Assembly: GCF_015864825.1 (NCBI RefSeq)
Contig: NZ_JADYWL010000006.1
Location: 1 to 64,000, forward strand
Source of the DNA: Psychrobacter sp. NZS113
GTDB taxonomy: Bacteria; Pseudomonadota; Gammaproteobacteria; Pseudomonadales; Moraxellaceae
Length of the DNA: 64,000 nucleotides
Direction of reading: 5' to 3'
Position numbers and translations under genes: made by a program. Of this stretch, positions 25,291 to 33,915 are shown piece by piece; within the stretch, counting starts at the first letter, position 1; every line of letters begins with the position of its first letter. The notes beneath the pieces were generated by a model. That model was not told where the DNA came from. It did no database searches and saw only the letters and a list, made by a program, of their open reading frames with translations.

Positions 25291-25932
25291 ATGAGTAAAA
25301 TGAATACCACGATGGGGATTGGTGCATTACTAATATTGCAAGGTATTGTTCTAATGCCAGCCAATGCTGCCAGTACCGCTAGGAGTGGGCAGCGTGTGTT
25401 GATGATCGAAATGACACCTGCTTTATGTAGTATGCAACCAACGCGCGCCCGTATGCGTCAATGTCTAGAAGGCTATTCGCTGACCGTATCAGGTTTAGAC
25501 ATGGGTTATGGTGAGCGCTGTGGTCGTGGCAGTGATCCTCGATTGACACCGCTTCAGCTAAAAGTCGTCAACCGCATCATGCCTGATACCACGGTACGTA
25601 GCCAAACGTGGCAACGTTATGGTGCTTGTAGTCCATTCAGTGCCAGTAGCTACTTTCGCCAGATTACCAATTACGCTGGCGCATTAAAGTTACCGAAAGA
25701 GCTGAATACGGGTAATAGCTATACGGTTTCCAAGTCGCGATTCATCAGTCAGATGACTCGCCTCAATGGCGGGATGTCTTCGAATAGCATCGACTTAATT
25801 TGCCAAGCTGGCAGCCGAAAGCAGTCCATATTGACGGATATTCATGTTTGTTATGAAGGGGCTGAATTTGGTAGTTGTCCTAATGTTGTGGACAGTTGTG
25901 ATAGTCAATTTATCATTTCAGGCGGTGAATAA
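25291..25932 (+). CDS. Secreted RNase T2-like protein lacking catalytic histidines
   Basis: Starting at 25291 gives 213 residues with a clear signal peptide (MGIGALLILQGIVLMPANAA). An in-frame start at 25093 would place 66 unlikely residues before it. The rest follows RNase T2/RNase I: VLMIEMTPALCSM matches the first strand, YSLTVSGLDM stands where the family has the FxxHGLWP motif, and WQRYGACSPFSASSYF stands where it has KHGAC. Both catalytic His positions are lost (Ser67 and Tyr110), so it is probably not an active nuclease. Conserved Cys residues suggest disulfides are kept. A binding or inhibitory role is possible but unproven. Confidence 0.68.
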   Translation: MSKMNTTMGIGALLILQGIVLMPANAASTARSGQRVLMIEMTPALCSMQPTRARMRQCLEGYSLTVSGLDMGYGERCGRGSDPRLTPLQLKVVNRIMPDTTVRSQTWQRYGACSPFSASSYFRQITNYAGALKLPKELNTGNSYTVSKSRFISQMTRLNGGMSSNSIDLICQAGSRKQSILTDIHVCYEGAEFGSCPNVVDSCDSQFIISGGE

Positions 25933-26014
25933 TTTTCATCAATACTATTTAAAAGTTATCATTTAGCAGCCCCTTTTAATACACTCTTTGACAGTTTTTA
26001 GTCATAACTTGTAG

Positions 26015-26770
26015 CCTTATTCCTTCATTACTGATATCAGGCATGGCGATAGGGGCAGCATTGGTCAACAAATTCTCAAAACCGATCTATATAAATCAAA
26101 AGCCGCAGACACAGCAGCCCATCGACTACAGTCAGAGGTAAGTTATGGACAAGAGACTACTAGAGTAAGTGCAGCAAGCCCTACAAGCACAGCAGGACAC
26201 GATCAAACGCCAAAAGCAGATGCTAGACGACCAAGAGCGACACACACAGCAGCAGCTACGCAAGAAAGACCAGGATATAGCCGAATTGACAGCCTCATTG
26301 AACAAATTGGCAAGAACGAAGACGCAAGAGCTGGAACACTTACCGACGTTGTTCAAGGAGTTGCAAACTTCAATGACAGAACAAACAAGCGTGTTCAATG
26401 GATGGGTAGCATATCGGAAAGAGCACGTAACAACGCAATCAACGTTGATAAGCGAGTTATTGGTGTTAGGAAACGTTCAGATGCAGCTCGTAGAGCAGTT
26501 GAAGACGTATCAGAGCACGATAACACCGTTCGATTATCTAGAGAGCGATACAGTGAAGTTAGAGGACGGATTGAGCGAATTAGTGAACGCACAGAACAAA
26601 ATAAAGCAGTCACAAACGAAAATAACCGACTCACAGACAGAAATACAGACGGAATTGAAGGAATTAAACAGGTTGCTGAGCAAGTTAGAGAGCTAATACA
26701 AGCTAAAGAGCAAGAACTTGAGCGTGCTAGAGCGCACACAAGATCACGATCTCCGAGTATGGGGCGTTAG
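26015..26770 (+). pseudogene. 3' remnant of a plasmid mobilisation relaxase (mobA-like)
   Basis: A frame stays open from 26015 to the stop at 26768-26770 with no good start before 26402. The protein (GDRGSIGQQILKTDLYK, then a Thr/Ala/Pro-rich stretch, then long Arg/Glu/Lys helices with ISERARNN and RYSEVRGRIERISER) resembles the helical C-terminal tail of small-plasmid MobA relaxases. The N-terminal relaxase domain with its catalytic Tyr and His triad is absent. A second frame overlaps it completely, as mobB/mobD overlap mobA in ColE1-type plasmids. The family call is inference. Confidence 0.42.
26145..26696 (+). pseudogene. Overlapping mobB/mobD-like coiled-coil ORF with early stop
   Basis: ATG at 26145 behind AGAGGTAAGTT starts MDKRLLE, then a TAA at 26166 interrupts it and the same frame resumes with VQQALQAQQDTIKRQKQ to 26696. 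The 175 codons after the stop encode a Gln/Lys/Glu-rich coiled coil with a central LFKELQTSMTEQTSVF. A single nonsense change would explain the break, though a GTG restart at 26169 is possible. It lies in another frame inside the mobA-like remnant, the arrangement known for mobilisation accessory genes. Confidence 0.42.
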
Positions 26771-26881
26771 ACAGGACAGGCAACAAAGACTGCCTGAACT
26801 TAGCTAACTCTTGACCTAAAAAAGTAAGTAATCAAATATTCACTAAGTAAGGCGCTATATTTAGTGCTAATGGCAAGTTAT

Positions 26882-27247
26882 TTACTGAGCATCCTTTACT
26901 TCAATGGTGTACTCTTTTTCAAAATCTTTACCAGGAAAGTTAGTGCCATATGTACTTCCAGCAATATTAATGTAGATAGGCTCTAAGGTTGTAGGTGTGC
27001 CCGTAACGGTCAACATGTTATTATCTTTATAACCTCCTTCTGCAATACTTGGCATAATTTTGAAACTAGCATCAGACACTTCAGAATAAAAGCTTAGCTC
27101 AACAACCGCGCCACCTGTTATCTCTATATTGGTTTGATAGGGTTGATTAAGGTAAGCATCAGGTAATTTATCAGGTGACACCTTTACAGGATCGCTGCAT
27201 CCTATTATCAGTAAGCTTGACACCACTATTATATATTTTCTTATCAT
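26882..27247 (-). CDS. Small lipoprotein, candidate immunity protein
   Basis: About 121 residues from the Met at 27247, beginning MIRKYIIVVSSLLIIGCSDP with a lipobox IIGC. The mature part is mostly beta, with LPDAYLNQPYQTNIEITGG and LTVTGTPTTLEPIYINIAG, resembling a small Ig-like fold. It follows directly downstream of a putative papain-like effector gene. Immunity proteins for effectors delivered to the periplasm are often lipoproteins, so that role is inferred from order and location. The earlier in-frame codon at 27265 is less likely because the signal peptide starts at 27247. Confidence 0.6.
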   Translation of the reverse strand: MIRKYIIVVSSLLIIGCSDPVKVSPDKLPDAYLNQPYQTNIEITGGAVVELSFYSEVSDASFKIMPSIAEGGYKDNNMLTVTGTPTTLEPIYINIAGSTYGTNFPGKDFEKEYTIEVKDAQ

Positions 27248-27248
27248 T

Positions 27249-28088
27249 TTATTTTCCAACCACAATTGCTTGAAAATGATATTTTTGAAACTCTGAGAAA
27301 GTTAAGTCTGATTTAAGAGGTCTAGCGATTTCTCCCCATGTAAATAATTTTAGCTTGATAGTATCAGAGGATTTTATATCACTTCTTATAGGGCTACCGT
27401 CACTATTACGTAGCAGATCAGTCCAAACCACCCAATGATTAGGGAGGTTAACAGTTGGTAAACTTTGTCTTGAAATAAATCCAGAGTTTATTAGAGAGAT
27501 GACATGATAATTAGAGTTATCTTTATAGCCGTTTATTTTTATAATATTTTTTGGGTTATCGAAAATCAACGTATCAACATGTCGATAGCCTGCTTTTTTA
27601 AACCAGTCGATAATATCTACTGGCAAAGTAATTCCTGCTACTCGGCTAAACGGTGAGCCGTAATCTATAAGGTTATTAGTTGAGTCTCGTAAGCTTGACA
27701 GAGTCATCCAGTCAATAGCCGAAATTCTCATTTCATCTTTTGCATTGAATAAATCTTCTGGATTTTTTGCGTTAGTACTTGGTTCAATGTTTAAATCATT
27801 AATTATTGTTTTGCCATTTATCCAAAGCTCTGCGACAGCATCGTTATATAGCTTTGGATGATCGATAAGTAGACAATAAAAGAGAGCAGCAGGTCCGCAC
27901 AATGAAGATGCGCCTTGACTAGGATAAGTCTTAAGCTCCATTCTATCAGTAAGTTCCTTTTTCACTTTTACTGCGGTAAAGGGGTCTTTAGTATCATTTA
28001 AAGGGTGTTGTTTCGATATAAACGGTCTTGGCTTAATTTTGGTAGAGGTGTCTCCATCTTTCATATTGCCACTCGTACTATTGCTCAT
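27249..28088 (-). CDS. Papain-like cysteine hydrolase, candidate T6SS effector
   Basis: This 279-residue protein carries SLCGPAALFYCLL with a candidate catalytic Cys64. A later LPNHWVVWTD places His218 and Asp224 in the order expected of a C39/papain-like hydrolase. The first 45 residues are polar and disordered-looking. There is no signal peptide. The start overlaps the stop of the PAAR gene (ATGA), and a lipoprotein gene follows immediately, the usual order for type VI effector and immunity. The target (peptide, amide or ester bond) cannot be told from sequence. Confidence 0.62.
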   Translation of the reverse strand: MSNSTSGNMKDGDTSTKIKPRPFISKQHPLNDTKDPFTAVKVKKELTDRMELKTYPSQGASSLCGPAALFYCLLIDHPKLYNDAVAELWINGKTIINDLNIEPSTNAKNPEDLFNAKDEMRISAIDWMTLSSLRDSTNNLIDYGSPFSRVAGITLPVDIIDWFKKAGYRHVDTLIFDNPKNIIKINGYKDNSNYHVISLINSGFISRQSLPTVNLPNHWVVWTDLLRNSDGSPIRSDIKSSDTIKLKLFTWGEIARPLKSDLTFSEFQKYHFQAIVVGK

Positions 28089-28630
28089 TCAAATACTCCT
28101 AAACCGTTTTGCCATTCTAAATCTAGTTTGATCTCAATCTCATCATTGTTGTCAGAATAAAAGCGCTCTGTCCAGCCGTCTTCATTCGTAACACCTTGAT
28201 AGGTCTGACCACTGTGTTTATTTATAGCAGTATAATTATAATTAACATAAGGCGTATCATCGTCAGCTACAAACTGAAAAGCAGTATTGTATCTACTTAG
28301 AATTTTACTAGCATACTCCTGAGCCTCTCTCTTAGTTTGTTCTGCTTCCTCAACGCCCATCACCTCAAAACCAGACTCACAGAACGACTGCTGAACCGCA
28401 ATGAGCTTAGCACCGCAGCTGGTCACGTCTCCTGCGCGAGCAATGGGTGCACCATCGACAATAAACGAGGCGTCCCCTGTCAAAATAGTTGTCAGTTTTT
28501 TACATTTTTTACAGATGACTTTATCGCCTTTACGCGATACTGGAATACCGTTGTGAGTCGTTTGTGGTGACCCGCTAATCACTTTACCGCCATGAGTTGT
28601 CGTCGCGCCTACGGTGATATAAGCTGCCAT
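28085..28630 (-). CDS. PAAR domain protein
   Basis: This 181-residue protein starts with a PAAR domain: ITVGATTTHGGKVISGSP, then VSRKGDKVICKKCKKL, DASFIVDGAPIARAGDVTSCGAKLI. PAAR proteins cap the VgrG spike of type VI secretion systems and carry effectors. The C-terminal 80 residues contain YNYTAINKHSGQTYQGVTNEDGWTERF, similar to small beta adaptor domains seen after PAAR. It is the first gene of a three-gene cassette with an effector-like hydrolase and a lipoprotein. No VgrG or other T6SS gene is in the window, so it is an orphan module. Confidence 0.82.
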   Translation of the reverse strand: MAAYITVGATTTHGGKVISGSPQTTHNGIPVSRKGDKVICKKCKKLTTILTGDASFIVDGAPIARAGDVTSCGAKLIAVQQSFCESGFEVMGVEEAEQTKREAQEYASKILSRYNTAFQFVADDDTPYVNYNYTAINKHSGQTYQGVTNEDGWTERFYSDNNDEIEIKLDLEWQNGLGVFE

Positions 28631-28706
28631 AGTATCGTCCTAAATATCACTAAGATATAAACTATAACATGATAAATGGACATAAGTTTATAAAACGAGG
28701 TAATTG

Positions 28707-28901
28707 ATGAGATATGTATTAGCAACGACAGAAAGGGTTGTCAAATGGTATGTATTCGACCCTAAAACGGTGAGCAGTACCACTTATTCACTGAGTGAGG
28801 TGTTGGATTTAAACATAGTACCAATAGCAGGTGACAAAGCGACTGCTAAGTTGTGGGCGCAAGAAATGGGATTAAAAACGTGGCGCTATGTGAGACTGTA
28901 G
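28707..28901 (+). CDS. Small protein of unknown function
   Basis: I do not recognise a family for this 64-residue protein. The sequence (MRYVLATTERVVKWYVFDPK at the N-terminus, GDKATAKLWAQEMGLKTW near the C-terminus) looks like a folded alpha/beta protein rather than a chance ORF. GAGG sits 7 bp upstream of the ATG at 28707, which is preferred to the TTG three bases earlier. It is divergent from the PAAR cassette. Bases 28902-29092 hold only a doubtful 39-codon ORF (28977-29096). Confidence 0.5.
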   Translation: MRYVLATTERVVKWYVFDPKTVSSTTYSLSEVLDLNIVPIAGDKATAKLWAQEMGLKTWRYVRL

Positions 28902-29092
28902 AACGTAGTAAAACTAAGCCCAAAACATGCGCGTTTAGCACAACATAGAGTGTTATTGTTCGCATAAAGGTAGATTATGGTAAATGGATTTAGGGGTGGA
29001 AAAGCACCGGCATGCGTGCTCGAAAGTATATTTGCTATCATGGCAATAACGCACAAATGTATATCCCAAGAATCTATCTATAGAGCCTTGCT

Positions 29093-29905
29093 ATGATCCT
29101 CTCGAATACCTCTTTAATACGTAAAATCCCCCTCTTTTTAGTCGCTGCTATGCTTTCTTTTTCAGCGATGGCTACTGATTTTGATCAAGTCCAACGAGAG
29201 GCTAATCAAGGATTTGTTGAAGCGCAATACAACCTCGGTGTGATGTATAGCAAAGGTTTAGACGCGCCTCAGGATTATGTCAAGGCAGCTGAATGGTTTC
29301 AAAAAGCAGCGAACCAAGGTAAGGCTTCTGCTCAAATCAACCTTGGGTTGATGTATGAACTAGGATTAGGCGTGCATGAGGATTATAACAAGGCAACTGA
29401 GTGGTATGAAAAAGCGGCGAATCAAGGCGATGCTCGTGCTCACTACAACATTGGTCTAATGTATGCCAACGGCAAAGGAGTGCATCAGGATGATACTAAG
29501 GCAGCTGAGTGGTATCAAAAAGCGGCTAACCAAGGCGATGCTAGTGCTCAATACAACCTTGGAGTGATGTACGATCAAGGGAAAGGCGTTCGTCAGGATG
29601 ATGCTAAGGCAGTTGAGTGGTATGAAAAAGCAGCTAACCAAGGGGTTATTAGTGCTCAATATAACCTTGGCCTGATGTATAGTACTGGTGCACAGGTACG
29701 TCAGGATTATGAAAAAGCAGCTGAGTGGTATCAAAAAGCGGCTAACCAAGGCGATGCTGGTGCTCAATACAGTCTTGGGGTGCTGTACGGCGCTGGGCTT
29801 GGGGTACAGAAAGATAAGGCTACTGAAAAAGAGTATTTCGGTGCATCTTGTGATAACGGCAACCAATATGGTTGTGATAGGTATCGAAAATTAAACCAAA
29901 GATAG
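29093..29905 (+). CDS. Sel1-repeat (TPR-like) periplasmic protein
   Basis: This 270-residue protein has a signal peptide (LFLVAAMLSFSAMA) followed by six Sel1-like repeats of 36 residues. Each contains the core AQYNLGVMYxxGxGVxQDxxKAxEWYxKAANQGD in slightly varied form, and the repeats span about 33-250. A short tail with two Cys follows. Sel1 proteins act as scaffolds for protein binding in envelope stress or signalling. The specific partner is unknown. Repeat DNA is similar enough to allow recombination between units. Confidence 0.88.
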   Translation: MILSNTSLIRKIPLFLVAAMLSFSAMATDFDQVQREANQGFVEAQYNLGVMYSKGLDAPQDYVKAAEWFQKAANQGKASAQINLGLMYELGLGVHEDYNKATEWYEKAANQGDARAHYNIGLMYANGKGVHQDDTKAAEWYQKAANQGDASAQYNLGVMYDQGKGVRQDDAKAVEWYEKAANQGVISAQYNLGLMYSTGAQVRQDYEKAAEWYQKAANQGDAGAQYSLGVLYGAGLGVQKDKATEKEYFGASCDNGNQYGCDRYRKLNQR

Positions 29906-30224
29906 AATGATTAGTCCTATATAAGCGTCATACCAAGCGATATAGTGCGGATTAACGCTATCATCAGCTCCCTCTCAATCTGTCTTAGCGCTTGATTCAT
30001 AAGCGCTTTACTTGCTTGAAACCTCTCTCGTATAAAATGTAACAATATAATAGGTTGTGGGTCTCTTATTGTCTCTAGACGATGCGCTGAACGAAGTGCT
30101 ACACTAACCCTCGGTTTATGGCTGCTGCTATGCAGCAAACAAGTCGATATCTAAAATGATAATCATTCATTAGAGTCATCTATTAGAATCATGAATTATC
30201 TAATAATTAATTAGGGAGTATTCA
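29906..30224 (+). promoter_or_regulatory. Region upstream of mdh with a possible Fur-type box
   Basis: The 319-bp gap contains AATGATAATCATT at 30156-30168, a 6-1-6 palindrome matching the core of the Fur operator style, about 55 bp before the mdh start. Fur control of mdh is not established here and the match is short. The rest shows no convincing coding sequence. Confidence 0.3.
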
Positions 30225-31214
30225 ATGTCAATGAAACAGCCTTTACGTGTTGCCGTCACTGGTGCCGCTGGTAATATCAGCTATGCTATGCTATTTCGTA
30301 TTGCATCTGGCGAGATGTTAGGTAAAGATCAGCCAGTTATTTTGCAATTGCTTGAAATCACGCCAGCACTTGACGCCCTAAAGGGTGTGGTCATGGAATT
30401 GGAAGATTGTGCATTCCCATTATTGGCCGGCATCGTCCAAACTGATGATGCTAATGTTGCATTCAAAGACATTGATTATGCTTTACTTGTTGGTGCCCGT
30501 CCTCGTGGCCCAGGTATGGAACGTAAAGATTTGCTAGAAGCCAATGCTGCGATTTTCTCAGCGCAAGGTAAAGCATTGAATGACGTAGCAAGCCGTGATG
30601 TAAAAGTATTGGTAGTGGGTAACCCTGCTAACACTAACGCGCTTATTGCTCAACGTAATGCACCAGATCTTGATCCACGCAACTTTACAGCAATGACTCG
30701 TTTGGATCACAACCGTGCCATGGCGCAGTTGGCTGGCAAAACTGACAGCACTGTAAATGACGTGAAAAAAATGATCATCTGGGGTAACCACTCATCAACT
30801 CAGTATCCAGATCTAACGGCTTGTACTGTCAATGGTAAGCCAGCTTTAGATCTAGTTGATCGTACTTGGTACGAAGGCACTTATATCCCAGAAGTACAGC
30901 AACGTGGTGCAGCGATTATTAAAGCTCGCGGTGCTTCATCTGCTGCTTCTGCTGCCAATGCTGCCATTGCACATATGCGCACGTGGGCATTGGGTACTGA
31001 TGAGAACGATTGGGTATCAATGGGCGTTTACTCAAACGGCGAATACGGTATCGCGGAAGGTTTGATCTACTCATTCCCATGCACCTGTACTAACGGCGAC
31101 TGGTCTATCGTAGACGGCGTTGATGTATCATCTGACTTCTCAAAAGAGAAAATGGCTGCGACTGAGCAAGAGCTTAGCGAAGAGCGTGATGCAGTAGCAC
31201 ACTTACTACCATAA
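30225..31214 (+). CDS. mdh: Malate dehydrogenase
   Basis: This 329-residue protein belongs to the longer, non-enterobacterial malate dehydrogenase type. The NAD-binding [10 protein letters not shown] starts near residue 14. [16 protein letters not shown] is the substrate-contact loop, and [12 protein letters not shown] holds the catalytic His189. It oxidises malate to oxaloacetate in the TCA cycle using NAD+. GGGAG lies just upstream of the ATG. A strong terminator follows 40 bp after the stop. Confidence 0.96.
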   Translation: MSMKQPLRVAVTGAAGNISYAMLFRIASGEMLGKDQPVILQLLEITPALDALKGVVMELEDCAFPLLAGIVQTDDANVAFKDIDYALLVGARPRGPGMERKDLLEANAAIFSAQGKALNDVASRDVKVLVVGNPANTNALIAQRNAPDLDPRNFTAMTRLDHNRAMAQLAGKTDSTVNDVKKMIIWGNHSSTQYPDLTACTVNGKPALDLVDRTWYEGTYIPEVQQRGAAIIKARGASSAASAANAAIAHMRTWALGTDENDWVSMGVYSNGEYGIAEGLIYSFPCTCTNGDWSIVDGVDVSSDFSKEKMAATEQELSEERDAVAHLLP

Positions 31215-31253
31215 GTAGATACTTTGCTTAAGTGGTAAGATCAAAAGCAGTAT

Positions 31254-31286
31254 AAAAAAGCCCTCTGAAATATGAGGGCTTTTTTA
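31254..31286 (+). terminator. Terminator after mdh
   Basis: AAAAAAGCCCTC pairs with GAGGGCTTTTTT around TGAAATAT. It lies 40 bp after the mdh stop. Confidence 0.92.
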
Positions 31287-31351
31287 TGTCTTGGAAAAAT
31301 AAGCAATCATTGTAGCTAGTCGAGACACTTTAGAGGTAAGTAAGGCAAAAT

Positions 31352-31459
31352 AAGTAAAATAAGTAAAATAAGTAAAATAAGTAAAATAAGTAAAATAAGT
31401 AAAATAAGTAAAATAAGTAAAATAAGTAAAATAAGTAAAATAAGTAAAATAAGTAAAAT
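31352..31459. repeat. Tandem 9-bp repeat, 12 units of AAGTAAAAT
   Basis: Twelve perfect contiguous copies of AAGTAAAAT lie between the mdh terminator and the DUF2789 gene, with degenerate units just before. The period of 9 keeps frame, so the minus strand reads as a run of Phe-Thr-Tyr, but that ORF overlaps the real gene at 31630 and is not credible as a protein. Such tracts often vary in copy number between strains. It lies about 170 bp upstream of the next start, so an effect on transcription is possible. Confidence 0.92.
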
Positions 31460-31629
31460 AATAGCCTGACGTTGTATTTGATTTATATAAAATTGGACCG
31501 CTACCATTAATACAATTGATAACGTTAGATAAACGTTGGTTAACAGCTATTAAAATAGAGCCTGCTACAATAAAGTGGTAAGCATAAATAATAATCACAA
31601 ATAAACCTGCATTATCTAGGGAGAAAAAT

Positions 31630-31869
31630 ATGTTGAATGAACCTGAATATAATATAAACGAATTATTTGCGCAGCTAGGACTTGATAGCTCAGATGAAGC
31701 AATTGATAGCTTTATTGAAACACATAAATTGGCAAAAGAAGAGAAGCTGATAGAGTCGAGTGTGTGGACTGACAATCAGCGTATGTTTTTGCAAGAAGAA
31801 TGGGAAAAAGATGCGGCATGGGTAGAAATTATTGACGACTTGAACGTACGTATGCACCCAGATGCCTAG
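31630..31869 (+). CDS. DUF2789 family protein
   Basis: This 79-residue acidic protein fits DUF2789: NINELFAQLGLDSSDEAIDSFIETH at the N-terminus, then the conserved Trp in SSVWTDNQRMFLQEEWEKDAAWVEIIDDLN. The function of the family is unknown. GGGAG upstream supports the start. A terminator follows. The 9-bp tandem repeat lies upstream, possibly within its promoter region. Confidence 0.78.
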   Translation: MLNEPEYNINELFAQLGLDSSDEAIDSFIETHKLAKEEKLIESSVWTDNQRMFLQEEWEKDAAWVEIIDDLNVRMHPDA

Positions 31870-31901
31870 TTGTAAAGCAAGCTTATAAAAACCAAGCTCA
31901 T

Positions 31902-31939
31902 AAAAAAACCTACAAACATTCATGTTGTGGGTTTTTTTA
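31902..31939. terminator. Terminator between the DUF2789 gene and ribF
   Basis: AAAAAAACCTACAA pairs with TTGTGGGTTTTTTT (one mismatch) around an ACATTCATG loop. The genes are convergent and A- and T-runs on both sides allow two-way use. Confidence 0.82.
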
Positions 31940-31956
31940 TGATTTATACATCTGTT

Positions 31957-33000
31957 CTAACGGAGTTGTTGTTCTGCTCGCCATCTAATTAACTCTTTTA
32001 CATCATTATGAATGCCAGTCTTTAATGCCTCTAGTCCATCATAGCGTCGTTCACCATGTAGATAATGCAAAAATCGAACCTGCAAAGTTAGGCCATATAA
32101 ATCAGCTTGCAGCTCTGGGAAATGGACTTCCAGACGCCAGTTATGTGCTTTATCTACCGATGGTCTAGTACCAACATTGGCTGTACCAAACAAGCTATCA
32201 GCACGTAATCCTGCTATACCAGTTTGTCCATTGACCGCATTTACGGTTAGGCCATTAGGAATCACTTTGCCATTATCATCGAGACTGACGACATCGACCC
32301 CAAAGATGCCATGTAACGCAGGCTTCAAACGTTTTAAGTCAATATTGGCAGTAGGAAAGTCTATCGTGCGCCCAATTTGATCACCTCTGATGACCAATCC
32401 GGTAATCGCATAGTCGCGACCCAATAAGGTATTGGCTGCATCAATATCGCCAGCCAATAGCATATCACGCACACGAGTAGAGCTAATACGTGCCGCGTTA
32501 TCACTATTGTCAGTGATAGTGTGTAAATTGGTCACATCCAAACCATAATCACGCAAAAACTGACTGTCACCAGTACGGTCATGACCAAACTTAAAGTCAT
32601 CGCCCAATACTAAAGCCTGCACATTCAAGCGTAGTGCCAAAATGTCTGCAAAGGCTTGTGCTGATAGTGACCGAAAATCCGTATCAAATCCTGCCACAAT
32701 CAAGGTTTCAACACCATACTCTGCTAGTAAGGCTTGTTTTTCAGCGAGATTGGTTAGGCGAGCAGGCGCAGTGGCAGTCGCAAAGAATTCACGAGGCTGT
32801 GGCTCAAATATCATGACAGCAGAGCCAAGATTTTGCGCCTGTGCAATTTCTCTGACTTGCGTAAGCATCGCTTGATGGCCCAAATGTACGCCGTCAAAAT
32901 TGCCTATAGTGAGCACACAGGGCGCTAGATCTATTGGGCTAATATTAGCAGGCAGTGTACTTGGCGACGCAATCAGTTGCTCAAGAAAATAGGTGTTCAT
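31957..33000 (-). CDS. ribF: Bifunctional riboflavin kinase / FAD synthetase
   Basis: This 347-residue protein has an N-terminal FAD synthetase domain with TIGNFDGVHLGHQ (31-43) and ISSTRVRDMLLAGD. The C-terminal riboflavin kinase domain has GDQIGRTIDFPTANI and the LYGLTLQVRFLHYLHGERRYDGLEAL tail. It makes FMN and then FAD from riboflavin. FAD is the chromophore of the BLUF sensors earlier in this window, although no regulatory link is visible. No FMN riboswitch was seen upstream. Confidence 0.94.
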   Translation of the reverse strand: MNTYFLEQLIASPSTLPANISPIDLAPCVLTIGNFDGVHLGHQAMLTQVREIAQAQNLGSAVMIFEPQPREFFATATAPARLTNLAEKQALLAEYGVETLIVAGFDTDFRSLSAQAFADILALRLNVQALVLGDDFKFGHDRTGDSQFLRDYGLDVTNLHTITDNSDNAARISSTRVRDMLLAGDIDAANTLLGRDYAITGLVIRGDQIGRTIDFPTANIDLKRLKPALHGIFGVDVVSLDDNGKVIPNGLTVNAVNGQTGIAGLRADSLFGTANVGTRPSVDKAHNWRLEVHFPELQADLYGLTLQVRFLHYLHGERRYDGLEALKTGIHNDVKELIRWRAEQQLR

Positions 33001-33257
33001 AAATTTTCAGCTATGATAGATAAGACCAGATAAAAAAGAAAACACACCATACCGAAAATCGATGTGTCTAAAATCAGCCATTATAAAGTAAAATGGCCAT
33101 ACTAACATCCTATAGTCTACTCATTATATAAGTAGGGCGCTGTCAGTTCCGCTATTCTAAAAGAACAGAACCACTGCGCTTATCTTACTTTGACGGCTAT
33201 CGTTAGCAATCAGCTGTATTTAAACAAATCATACGACCAACTAACTATGGAGCTTCT

Positions 33258-33857
33258 ATGTCCGATGTTGCCTTGAATGCTGTACCATCTATCTTGCCCC
33301 AACACAATCTCAATGACGATTTTATTGTACAGCGTGCAAGTGAGAGAGACCTGCCAGAGATATTAGCGATTTACAATCAAAGCATTGCGGGCAAGCAAGC
33401 AACAGCCAACCTTGTTCCAGTGACCTGTGAAGAGCGTGAAGAGTGGTTTGATGAGCATTTAAATAGCGCCACGCGACCTATTTATGTCGTTCGCTCAGTG
33501 ACTAAAACTACCGAAAGTGGTGGGCAAGCAGAATCATCGCCGATGGTGGCATGGGGCAGTTTCAGTGATCTTTATGCACGTATGGCGTACCATATCAGCA
33601 CCGAGATTAGTATTTATTTGCACGAAGGCCATCAAGGCAAAGGACTGGGCAACTTACTGACACGCTGGATGCTCACTCAAGCACCGAGCTTAGGTATTCA
33701 CAACATCATCGCGCTTGTTTTTGCCCATAACCAACCAAGCTTAGGATTGTTCCGTAAGCTTGATTTTGAGCAATGGGGGTATATGCCAAAGGTTTGTGAT
33801 ATGGAAGGTTTTATGGCGGATGTCGTCATGCTTGGAAAAGCGGTGAAAGAAGATTAA
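33258..33857 (+). CDS. GNAT acetyltransferase, phosphinothricin-acetyltransferase-like
   Basis: This 199-residue protein has the N-terminal VQRASERDLPEILAIYNQSI typical of the PAT-like GNAT subgroup. It also has ISIYLHEGHQGKGLGNLLTRWML with the acetyl-CoA-binding Q/RxxGxG/A loop, and FAHNQPSLGLFRKLDFEQWG. Such enzymes acetylate small amines or amino-acid analogues such as phosphinothricin or methionine sulfone. Substrate is unknown here. About 25 leading residues and an insert around 85-95 are extra. GGAG supports the start. Confidence 0.85.
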   Translation: MSDVALNAVPSILPQHNLNDDFIVQRASERDLPEILAIYNQSIAGKQATANLVPVTCEEREEWFDEHLNSATRPIYVVRSVTKTTESGGQAESSPMVAWGSFSDLYARMAYHISTEISIYLHEGHQGKGLGNLLTRWMLTQAPSLGIHNIIALVFAHNQPSLGLFRKLDFEQWGYMPKVCDMEGFMADVVMLGKAVKED

Positions 33858-33885
33858 AGTCAGTTAGATAAAAAAAAGAATCAAA

Positions 33886-33915
33886 TAGCATCATGCTTGA
33901 TAGTGTGATGCTTTA
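33886..33915. terminator. Weak hairpin between convergent genes
   Basis: AGCATCA pairs with TGATGCT around a loop containing TGCTTGATAGTG. A-rich sequence precedes it but the T-run afterwards is short, so terminator function is uncertain. Confidence 0.4.

Noticed and set aside
28977..29096. 39-codon ORF ending at the Sel1-repeat gene start (ATGA overlap)
   Set aside because: The coupling-like overlap is suggestive, but length and composition give too little support.
31316..31507. Possible CRISPR or iteron array
   Set aside because: The 9-bp units are contiguous with no spacers, and no replication gene lies beside them.
31284..31775. Minus-strand ORF with a long Phe-Thr-Tyr repeat
   Set aside because: It is created by the 9-bp tandem repeat and overlaps the credible DUF2789 gene on the other strand. 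No ribosome-binding site was seen.
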